From positions 1-9,650 of the forward strand of contig CAUTAF010000019.1 of NCBI GenBank assembly GCA_963536495.1: 9,650 nt of DNA, written 5' to 3'. Source of the DNA: CAJPPJ01 sp963536495 (GTDB lineage: Bacteria; Bacillota_I; Bacilli_A; RF39; UBA660). Positions 1 through 6,762 of the stretch are shown here, in pieces. Positions within the stretch are counted from its first letter, which is position 1. Each line of letters begins with the position of its first letter. The translations under genes were made by a program, and so were the position numbers. A model generated the notes under the pieces. The model saw only the letters and a program-made list of their open reading frames with translations. It did no database searches and was not told the origin of the DNA.

Positions 1-1693
1 GGTTTTTATTTTTTTTAAAATATAAAATTTTATTTTCGTTATTTATCCAAAAATCAGTTATATGGTTTTTATTATTTATTAATTCAAATTTATAATCATT
101 TATATTTGTATAAGTTATTGTAGAATTATTTCTAGGAAATAAAAAATTATTTTTAATTTCATAACTAGAATCAATATAAAAATTTTTTATTCCATTTAAA
201 TCAAATTTTTCTCCAGCTTTTATTTTTCTTTTTATTGAATTAAATAAAAAATCCTTTTTACTCCAATTAAATAAATTTTTAAAACAAATAGAATTATTTT
301 TTACATAAGCAATATCAAAAGTTTCACTATCTTCTTTATTTAAAAAATACTCAACATTGCTTTTAGAAGAATGAATCTTTTTAAAATCTTTTTTTATTTT
401 TTGTTGCTTATATGGATACTCATCAGTTACATTTATTTCAAAAATATAATTTTTTGGAAAATCAAAAGAAACTAATTGAAATTTTAATTGATAAAAATAA
501 AAAGTATCATTATTAGATATTTTTATTTCATCTAAAATTTTGTAAATATTATTTTCTTTTCTTAATAAAGTAACAGAATTTTTATTTATATTAATTTTAT
601 AATGCCCTTTTTCCATTTTGTAGTTAAAATTACCTGTTATATTAAAAAAATTATCGGTATGATTGATGTGAAAATCTGGATTCAGTTTGAATATATTTTT
701 TTCTTTATCATTTACGTTTTCATAATGATTTTTTATTATAAAATAATTTGTTCCACCATTAAATGTGTTATCAAATTTATTTTTGAAGATATTTAAAAAT
801 GTTTCTTTTTCATATGTAGAGATTTTTCTATTTTTAATTTTAAAATTATTTAAACCTAAAAAATTTAAATAATTGTATAAATTATTATATTCTACTTGAA
901 TTTCTTCTAAAAAATAATTTTTATATTGTTTCATCTCTCCGTGATGATTAAAATAAATAAACTCACCATCTATAAAATAATATTTTTTATATAATTTTAT
1001 TTGTTTTATTTTGTCATTTAATAAATAAATTTCATTTCCATTTATAAAAAGTATTTCTTTATAAAACTTATCAGTATCATCTTGTATTAAAATATTAAAA
1101 AATAATTCTTTTATTTTAAAGTGTGAATTTTCTTCATTATATTTTAGAAATTCTTTAGCCAAATGAGTTTTTGCCAAGTATTGCTTGTTTTTATATTTGT
1201 ATAAAATATAAACAAATAATTGATTATCTATTTTAATATCTTGAATCTTTAAATTGTATATATTAAAAAAATATTCAGTTTTTCCAGTTTCATTATTATA
1301 CAAAACTAAAAATGAATTTTCATAAAAATATTTAAATTCTCTATCTTTAATTTTGATTATTTCTGGAAATAAATCTTCAAAATTTTTTATATATTTTACT
1401 TCATTTTCTCCGCCAGCGTAATTATATTCTGAAAAAGGATAATTTTCTTTTTTTATTTCTTTATAACTAAATTTTTTTAATGTTTTTGTTATTTGTTCTT
1501 CGTTTTTACATTTAACTAAAATATCATTTTCAGAATCTTTGAATAATAAATCATCTGAAATAATTTTAATTTTATTTAAAGTATCTGATTCGTTGCTTGC
1601 AAACGTAGAAAATAATTCTTTTGTTGTGCTATGTTTTTTATCTATTCCATTAGTTATTCCGTTAAAAAAAATCTCTGTTATAATATTTGCCAT
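1..1693 (-). CDS. Large unrecognised protein downstream of baseplate J-like gene (3' end outside window)
   Basis: Reading from the ATG at 1693, the frame stays open for 564 codons to the left edge, so the C-terminus is missing. It starts MANIITEIFFNGI. The start overlaps the TAA of the baseplate J-like gene by one base (TAATG), and a modest GGAAG ribosome-binding site lies at 1703-1707. I do not recognise a family. The protein is very rich in Lys, Asn, Ile, Phe and Tyr, with many alternating hydrophobic/polar stretches of the kind seen in beta-rich proteins (for example residues around NGNEIYLLNDK and YYFIDGEFIYFNHHGE). No signal peptide, membrane helix or catalytic motif is visible. Coding DNA is about 14% G+C in the last 240 bases, lower than its neighbours. 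In related cassettes this position holds a further baseplate subunit or a tail-fibre/receptor-binding protein. That is the best guess from context, but homology does not show it. Confidence 0.85.
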   Translation of the reverse strand, partial: MANIITEIFFNGITNGIDKKHSTTKELFSTFASNESDTLNKIKIISDDLLFKDSENDILVKCKNEEQITKTLKKFSYKEIKKENYPFSEYNYAGGENEVKYIKNFEDLFPEIIKIKDREFKYFYENSFLVLYNNETGKTEYFFNIYNLKIQDIKIDNQLFVYILYKYKNKQYLAKTHLAKEFLKYNEENSHFKIKELFFNILIQDDTDKFYKEILFINGNEIYLLNDKIKQIKLYKKYYFIDGEFIYFNHHGEMKQYKNYFLEEIQVEYNNLYNYLNFLGLNNFKIKNRKISTYEKETFLNIFKNKFDNTFNGGTNYFIIKNHYENVNDKEKNIFKLNPDFHINHTDNFFNITGNFNYKMEKGHYKININKNSVTLLRKENNIYKILDEIKISNNDTFYFYQLKFQLVSFDFPKNYIFEINVTDEYPYKQQKIKKDFKKIHSSKSNVEYFLNKEDSETFDIAYVKNNSICFKNLFNWSKKDFLFNSIKRKIKAGEKFDLNGIKNFYIDSSYEIKNNFLFPRNNSTITYTNINDYKFELINNKNHITDFWINNENKILYFKKNKN

Positions 1694-2826
1694 TAGTTCA
1701 CACTTCCAAATGAAATTATATTTTCATCTTTTATTTTTAATTCACTATCAAGTATTTTTGAATAAATAAAATCTTGATAATTATTTTTATAAAAAAATTG
1801 GTATTCTATTTCGATTAAATCATAATTTAATTGTATTTGAGGTCTATTTGAAAAAAATTTTTTTAATTCAACTATAAAATCTGTTCTACTAAAAATTATA
1901 TTATCATTTTCAACAAAAACAGAATTAAAGTAATTCTTCATATATTCTTCCAGTTCTTTTATTATTTCTTCATTATATGCAACATAATATATTTGTTCTT
2001 TTATGTTTTTTATATTAAACATATATAAATTTGGATTAACTAACTCTACAATAGAGTTTTTATAATAATCAACTAGATGTTTATTAGAATTTACTATTTC
2101 ATCTATTTTAGATAATTCTTTTTGATAAATTATAATTTCAGTTACATTGTCATTTTCTCTAATTTTAATATTTTTTATTCTTTCATCTTTTAATATTTCA
2201 AATTTAATTTTTTCTTTATTGTTATACCCATAAGATTGTAAAATATTTTTAGCTCTTTCTAGAAATTCAAAATCTGTTTCTTGCTCAACATTATTAATAT
2301 TAAAACCTAAAAAAATTAAGTTTGAAGAAATATCTTTTATGTTACCAGAATCAACAGAAACATAATTTTCATCAAATATAATGGAACCATTATTTCCTAT
2401 AATTTGTTTTACTATTTCTTGTTTAGATATTTTTTGAACAATTAAAAATTCTTTTTCATTACCTATAGAAGTATTTTTAATATTTTTATAACTATTATTA
2501 TCTATGTTTATTACACAACCTTCTTTTACAATAAAAGAATTGTTATTCGTATTAAATTTTAGAACTAATGTATATAACTCATCATTGTTATTTTTTTTTC
2601 TAATTATATTAAAAAATGACAAAAATTTATCCAAATCTTTACCTTTTAAATTTTCAAAAATTACTCCATCTAATATTTTTTCATATTCTTTTTTAAAAGA
2701 AACGTTAACTTCGAATAAACTTTTCAAAATATCATAATCAAAACTAGAATTATCTATTTTAAATCCAAGTTTTTCAGATATTTTTTCTAAAAAAATATTA
2801 AAATTTCCATTTTCTATATTGTACAT
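1693..2826 (-). CDS. Baseplate J-like (gp47/XkdT-type) wedge protein
   Basis: This 377-residue protein is probably the large wedge subunit that joins the baseplate hub to peripheral parts in contractile tails. Two family signatures are visible. Near residues 58-76 there is a G-x-x-LD-x-F...R element (LKGKDLDKF then IIRK), matching the usual 'G..LD..g...g..R' of J-like proteins. Near residues 181-192 there is EQETDFEFLERA, matching the usual acidic 'E-t-D-e-e-f/l-R-R' helix that starts the conserved core. Between them lies a beta-rich region ending in a hydrophobic LIFLGFNINN. The length is close to that of ordinary J-like proteins (about 350-400). The start has a strong AAGGAG (2832-2837), five bases from the ATG and overlapping the stop of the gp25-like gene. 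The next gene starts inside this gene's stop codon. It is diverged, so the family call rests on motif pattern plus gene order. Confidence 0.75.
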   Translation of the reverse strand: MYNIENGNFNIFLEKISEKLGFKIDNSSFDYDILKSLFEVNVSFKKEYEKILDGVIFENLKGKDLDKFLSFFNIIRKKNNNDELYTLVLKFNTNNNSFIVKEGCVINIDNNSYKNIKNTSIGNEKEFLIVQKISKQEIVKQIIGNNGSIIFDENYVSVDSGNIKDISSNLIFLGFNINNVEQETDFEFLERAKNILQSYGYNNKEKIKFEILKDERIKNIKIRENDNVTEIIIYQKELSKIDEIVNSNKHLVDYYKNSIVELVNPNLYMFNIKNIKEQIYYVAYNEEIIKELEEYMKNYFNSVFVENDNIIFSRTDFIVELKKFFSNRPQIQLNYDLIEIEYQFFYKNNYQDFIYSKILDSELKIKDENIISFGSVN

Positions 2827-2835
2827 TTTTACTCC

Positions 2836-3204
2836 TTAACCAATTATAATTTCTTTATGCAAAAGCAATTTATTTTGTTCTTTTTCTTTTTTATAAAAAA
2901 TTATATTTAAAGAACTTTTATTGTTAGTAAAATGAAAATTAATTGAATTTAATAAATTTTGATAGTTTTGAAAAGTATCATTTATTTTTTTTTGAATCAT
3001 TTCTCTAATTTCAGAATCAGAAAAGTTATTTCTTTTATATAAAATAAAATTTTTTTCTAACCATTTTTTATGTATAAAATGAGTTAACAATAAAGTTCTT
3101 GATATTCTATAATCTGTTTCTATTTTATCAGACATAACAAAATCTGAAAAATATTTACCATTATCTATATCTAAATCTCCGTCTTCATTAATTGAAAATA
3201 ACAT
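2836..3204 (-). CDS. Probable gp25/XkdS-like baseplate wedge subunit
   Basis: This small 122-residue protein lies directly upstream of the J-like gene, the usual place for gp25/W-like or XkdS (DUF2634-like) wedge proteins. The N-terminus has an acidic D-x-D-x-DNG turn (residues 8-16) followed by a strand and a long helix (about 27-50). The family pattern is similar: '..D..L.nG.l......d.i.qdI...L.T..g'. After it come a second helix (63-82) and beta strands (86-104, NSINFHF and LNIIFYKK), like the C-terminal strands of gp25-like folds. The EPR motif typical of gp25 is not visible, so the assignment is tentative and leans on position, size and order of predicted elements. The start is supported by AAAGGTGATT at 3209-3218, which overlaps the stop of the preceding gene. 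No membrane segment or signal peptide is seen. Confidence 0.55.
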   Translation of the reverse strand: MLFSINEDGDLDIDNGKYFSDFVMSDKIETDYRISRTLLLTHFIHKKWLEKNFILYKRNNFSDSEIREMIQKKINDTFQNYQNLLNSINFHFTNNKSSLNIIFYKKEKEQNKLLLHKEIIIG

Positions 3205-3206
3205 TA

Positions 3207-3614
3207 TTAATCACCTTTATTTTCTTTCTTGTAATAATTAACAATCCATTTATTTTTTTCAAATCCATTTAAAATTGCTAACTTAACCATTTTTTTTCTT
3301 TTACTAGATTCATTTCTGTTTTGATGGAGTGCCTCATCTATTTTTTTAAATTTATGAATTACTCCTTTTATAATTGCTATCACTTTAGCAACATTAGAAA
3401 ACATTAATTTAGAAGGTAATGAAAAAGCTGGAGTAAAAAGAGTAGATGGTATATTTACCATCTTTTGAATTTGGTCTGTTAAAAGACCATCTACTTTTTT
3501 AAAAAATTCCCATTGATTATAATTTTCTTCTTTTTTTTCAATAACAGTATTTGAACTTTTGCTTTTTATATTTCCGTTGACTTCTACATCTCCATCAAAT
3601 TTAAATTTAGCCAT
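3207..3614 (-). CDS. Unrecognised small tail-cassette protein with beta head and amphipathic basic tail
   Basis: The protein has 135 residues if the ATG at 3614 is the start. A GTG four codons earlier (3626) would give 139 residues, but that GTG lies inside the AGGTGATT ribosome-binding site and has none of its own. I do not recognise a family. Residues 3-18 (KFKFDGDVEVNGNIKS) alternate like short beta strands with G-D and N-G turns, as in the heads of spike or beta-solenoid proteins. Residues 19-33 are a charged linker and 34-52 a likely helix. Residues 57-90 form a hydrophobic, Lys-spaced segment (AKVIAIIKGVIHKFKK) that looks amphipathic rather than like a classic membrane helix. Residues 98-135 are strongly basic. 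Its place between the hub genes and the wedge genes suggests a baseplate, spike-tip or accessory role. No HxH metal-binding motif of PAAR-type or spike-apex proteins is seen. Confidence 0.7.
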   Translation of the reverse strand: MAKFKFDGDVEVNGNIKSKSSNTVIEKKEENYNQWEFFKKVDGLLTDQIQKMVNIPSTLFTPAFSLPSKLMFSNVAKVIAIIKGVIHKFKKIDEALHQNRNESSKRKKMVKLAILNGFEKNKWIVNYYKKENKGD

Positions 3615-3618
3615 TTTT

Positions 3619-4083
3619 TTAATCACCTACTTGAGTAAACAATATACTCGCTAATGTTTTATTTACAAAAAAACCTATACTTTTTCCAGATTCTAATTCA
3701 AAATATATTAAAGAAAATTTAGCAACTAATTCTGTATCATCATATTTGATAGGAGTTTGAGCAATCATAACTATATCTAATATAGAGTTCCTTTTTTCTT
3801 TAAAATATTCATTTATTTTTATATTTTGATATCTTTCAGTTTTTCTTTCATCCAAATCTTTTCTTTTGTTTTTTATTTCTTCTATTTGTTTAGCAAAAGC
3901 AAAATTCATATTTATTTTTGCTGAACTTTTATCTATACCGGATATAAAATCAACAATATTTTCATTGTCTATAAATTTCCCATTTTTAAAAATCTTTTCA
4001 TTTTTTAAATATGCTATTCCACCAAATAAAAAGTTTTCATTTTTTAAATCTTTTATAATACCAAATTTAATATTTTTATTCAT
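3619..4083 (-). CDS. Unrecognised 154-residue tail-cassette protein, two beta-rich halves joined by a charged helix
   Basis: I do not recognise this protein. Residues 5-50 look beta-rich (FGIIKD, FLFGGIAYL, KIFKNGKFI). Residues 62-99 are a highly charged Lys/Glu/Arg stretch likely to be a long helix or short coiled coil (QIEEIKNKRKDLDERK). Residues 101-150 are again beta-rich and more hydrophobic (ILDIVMIAQT, AKFSLIYFEL, GKSIGFFVN). No signal peptide, transmembrane helix or enzymatic motif is visible. The ATG at 4083 has an AGGTG (4088-4092) four bases upstream that overlaps the TAG stop of the 889-residue gene, so translation is probably coupled. The stop overlaps the ribosome-binding site of the 135-residue gene. 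Position just after the two hub proteins suggests an adaptor that packs against the hub or connects it to the wedge, but only context supports that. Confidence 0.75.
   Translation of the reverse strand: MNKNIKFGIIKDLKNENFLFGGIAYLKNEKIFKNGKFIDNENIVDFISGIDKSSAKINMNFAFAKQIEEIKNKRKDLDERKTERYQNIKINEYFKEKRNSILDIVMIAQTPIKYDDTELVAKFSLIYFELESGKSIGFFVNKTLASILFTQVGD
3621..3628 (-). promoter_or_regulatory. Ribosome-binding site that decides the start of the 135-residue protein
   Basis: On the minus strand this reads AGGTGATT, a good match to the anti-Shine-Dalgarno complement. It sits six bases upstream of the ATG at 3614 and contains the TAA stop region of the 154-residue gene. The in-frame GTG at 3626 is part of this site, which argues that GTG is not the start codon. 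A near-identical AAAGGTGATT (3209-3218) precedes the next gene. Confidence 0.7.
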
Positions 4084-4090
4084 CTAACAC

Positions 4091-6760
4091 CTATCTTTTA
4101 AATCCAATATAAATTGGAATGTGATCACTAACAATTCTTTTATTTTCAACTGGATAATTATAAATAGAAGTATAAAAATAATTAGACATTTCTCCTTCTA
4201 TTAAATTTTTAGAAACTACTATATTATCAAAAGCGTTTTTTAATTCACCTTTTGTATTTATTGTAGTAGCTTCGCTTAATTTTACATATAAAGATTCTTT
4301 ATATGCCTCTGGAAGAACATAATAATAATTATTTAAAACACTATCACCTATATGTTTTTTAACTCCTTTTTCTCCAAAATTAAATAATTGCAAATTACAA
4401 TCACCCATAAGTACAGTAGCTACATTTCCTTTATTTTCATTTAACCTTTGTTGCATTACTTTCAATATATTACTAATAAATTTTCTTCTAACACTAATGT
4501 CATCTACATCATAATCTGAAGCTCCATAGAAATTATGAAACCAAAAAATATGTAATTCTGAAACTGGCATATTTAGTTCAGAAATATCTATTATTGTTTC
4601 TACGAAATATCTTTCTCTTGGCTCTGTTTTTAAATTTCCATTATTATCTTTACTTATTACTACTTTTTCAATAACTCCACTTTTATGTAATTTAGAAATT
4701 TTATTTTTATTTTTTGAAAAAATAACTCCATATTCTGAACCATGATGATTTGTAAATAATGGTCCTAAAACTTCACTATTGCTATTTTCTGGTTCTATAT
4801 TTTTAATGTAATTTTTATATGTATAATCAGAAATTAATTTTGTTCCATCAACTTCCTTATTGAAACCATCATATATTTCAACCATTAAAGTCATATCGAA
4901 AGTTTCGGTTATATAATTTTTAACTGTGTTTTCTTTAAAAGATAAATTTTTTATTGCTTTATCTTTGTCTTTTATAGGAAAATTATTATTTAAATTATCT
5001 GTACTTTGCAATTGAGTATTAAAAAAAGCTACTGTAAAATTAAATTTTCTACCAAGATTATTTGAAGTAATACTTCCGTACGGACTATAAGGAGTTGTTT
5101 TAAATTCATTTCTATCTACATCTATCTCTCCAATAATACCTTCATCTGAATGTTTTTGAGTTACACCAAACATAGATTTTAATAAATTACTCAATCCAAA
5201 ACTTAATGTTTCCGCAATAGTATCTGCTAAAAAAACAACAGCTTTAACCATGGTTTTTCCAAAGCTTCTTAAAGCGTTTCTTATTTTTATAGAAAAGAAA
5301 TTTGAAAAATATTTAAAGAGACCTTCTTGATAATAAGCATTTTGATATCCAAAAGCTTTTTCTAAATTATCTGGTATTTGCATTATACCTTTTTTTAGCA
5401 TTGGATAAAATCTTATAGGAATAATTGTTGGAGTAAAAGTTAATCTACTTCTTTCAGTAGCTATATCTCCAATATTACTTGTTCCTTTTCCATCTTCAAA
5501 AAAAACATATCTAAAATTAGTATATTTTTCAGAATGTGTTATATATTTCATATAATAAGCAAATACTTTATTAACAATATAACTATCAGACTCATCTAAA
5601 CCGCCAGCTACATTTTCCTTAAAAGATTCCATTAATTTATAAGAAATATCATTACTATAAGTATCAACAACAGGATCTCTTATTTCGAAAGAAGCACAAA
5701 CTTTTAAAATAGTTATTAAACCTCTTGTATCTAAAATATGTTCAAAAGACATTATTTTAAATATTCCTTGCAAAGAAGCTGTTTCATCTATTAAAGTAAT
5801 TAAATCTCCTATTTGAATATCTTTATTATAAAGAATAGTAATAGTTCCTTGATATGTCAATTCAAGTTCTTTAATTAACTGAGTAGCCATATAATCTCCT
5901 TGTATTAGGAAATTATCTTTTGTTATTTCTTCTCCAATACTATTTAATACATTTGGTATTGGTTTTTCTATAATATCATTTATCACACTACTATTAACAA
6001 CACTTAATATTATTTTATCTTCTTTGTCTTCATCATCACTGGTAACAGTAGAAACAGAATTGGCAGTATTATTTATTTTTATATCATGAGAAATTAAATT
6101 TATTTTACTAATAGCAAAATGATTTTCACTAAATTTTCTTGAACCATTTCTAAAAAGATTTTTTTCAAAATTAGAAAATATACCTTGTTCTTCGTTATTT
6201 TTATTTTCTTCTGGTTTGAAATCATAAGCTACGTCAATATATTTTTCTTGAATAGAGTGATTAAAAGCATCATTAAATAATCTTAATGGATTTGAAGTAT
6301 TATTCTTACTTTCTATTTTTTTATTTTTAATTGGAGTTGTTTCTAAATCATTATTTTCTTCATTTTCTTCTTTGTTAATTTTATTTAATAAATCATTAAA
6401 AACTGAATTATTTTTCCATTTATATTTTATTGTATTGTAAAATAAATGAGAACGACACAATAGTAGTGTTTCATAATCTGCATTTTCTCTAACATCCCAT
6501 GCAGAAGTTAGAACTAAATTTTCATAAAAATTCATAACTTCTGGAAAGGTATTATTTGTAAATTTCATTTTTAATTTAACATCAGAGCCATCAGCTATAA
6601 AATTATTACTCACCAAATGCTTTGAAACAACAACATCATTTTCATTTTGAATTTCTGATTTAGAATCGGAATTATTATGGACTTTATACGAAATTATATT
6701 TCTGTTTGGAAAAAACGGAATATTAGGGTCAAAATCTCTATTTTCTATAATATCAGACAT
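4091..6760 (-). CDS. Tail-hub protein with C-terminal EEP (DNase I-like) phosphodiesterase domain
   Basis: The protein has 889 residues. The N-terminal 290 residues are unrecognised and include two acidic, Asn-rich linkers (about 125-160 and 242-252). Residues 290-362 resemble the second barrel of gpD/XkdQ-type hub proteins: an ELELTYQG strand, then IQIGDLITLID, then LQGIFKIMSFEHIL, then a G-L-I-T-I-L strand. Residues 496-532 are a hydrophobic amphipathic stretch (KAVVFLADTIAETLSFGL). Residues 573-889 form a complete EEP fold. Visible are N581 in FFNTQ, E628 in VEIYDG, YGVIFSK, H742 in FWFHNF, D787 and N789 in MGDCN, D845 in FDNIVV, and D879-H880 in the terminal SDHIPIYIGF. These match the metal-binding and catalytic positions of DNase I/exonuclease III-like enzymes. 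Substrate (DNA, phospholipid or another phosphoester) cannot be told from the motifs. The start has a strong AAGGAGTG. The protein probably sits in the baseplate hub. Confidence 0.85.
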   Translation of the reverse strand: MSDIIENRDFDPNIPFFPNRNIISYKVHNNSDSKSEIQNENDVVVSKHLVSNNFIADGSDVKLKMKFTNNTFPEVMNFYENLVLTSAWDVRENADYETLLLCRSHLFYNTIKYKWKNNSVFNDLLNKINKEENEENNDLETTPIKNKKIESKNNTSNPLRLFNDAFNHSIQEKYIDVAYDFKPEENKNNEEQGIFSNFEKNLFRNGSRKFSENHFAISKINLISHDIKINNTANSVSTVTSDDEDKEDKIILSVVNSSVINDIIEKPIPNVLNSIGEEITKDNFLIQGDYMATQLIKELELTYQGTITILYNKDIQIGDLITLIDETASLQGIFKIMSFEHILDTRGLITILKVCASFEIRDPVVDTYSNDISYKLMESFKENVAGGLDESDSYIVNKVFAYYMKYITHSEKYTNFRYVFFEDGKGTSNIGDIATERSRLTFTPTIIPIRFYPMLKKGIMQIPDNLEKAFGYQNAYYQEGLFKYFSNFFSIKIRNALRSFGKTMVKAVVFLADTIAETLSFGLSNLLKSMFGVTQKHSDEGIIGEIDVDRNEFKTTPYSPYGSITSNNLGRKFNFTVAFFNTQLQSTDNLNNNFPIKDKDKAIKNLSFKENTVKNYITETFDMTLMVEIYDGFNKEVDGTKLISDYTYKNYIKNIEPENSNSEVLGPLFTNHHGSEYGVIFSKNKNKISKLHKSGVIEKVVISKDNNGNLKTEPRERYFVETIIDISELNMPVSELHIFWFHNFYGASDYDVDDISVRRKFISNILKVMQQRLNENKGNVATVLMGDCNLQLFNFGEKGVKKHIGDSVLNNYYYVLPEAYKESLYVKLSEATTINTKGELKNAFDNIVVSKNLIEGEMSNYFYTSIYNYPVENKRIVSDHIPIYIGFKR

Positions 6761-6762
6761 TA

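Noticed and set aside
602..796. Plus-strand open frame of 64 codons
   Set aside because: It lies wholly inside the minus-strand gene that runs to the left edge, is Phe/Ile/Tyr-rich as expected from antisense of A-rich codons, and has no convincing ribosome-binding site.
1539..1769. Plus-strand open frame of 76 codons with hydrophobic content
   Set aside because: It is antisense to the overlap of two well-supported minus-strand genes; the membrane-like look comes from complementing Lys/Asn/Glu codons.
2504..2737. Plus-strand open frame of 77 codons
   Set aside because: It is fully antisense to the baseplate J-like gene and shows no independent coding sign.
3207..3614. PAAR or gp5.4-like spike tip
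   Set aside because: The protein lacks the PAAR repeats and the histidine/cysteine metal ligands of such tips; only the beta-like head is suggestive.
3615..3626. GTG start at 3626 for the 135-residue protein
   Set aside because: The GTG is part of the AGGTGATT ribosome-binding site for the ATG at 3614 and has no site of its own at proper distance.
3866..4087. Plus-strand open frame of 73 codons resembling a small membrane protein
   Set aside because: It is antisense to the 154-residue gene; the hydrophobicity is a by-product of the opposite strand's Lys/Asn/Glu-rich coding.
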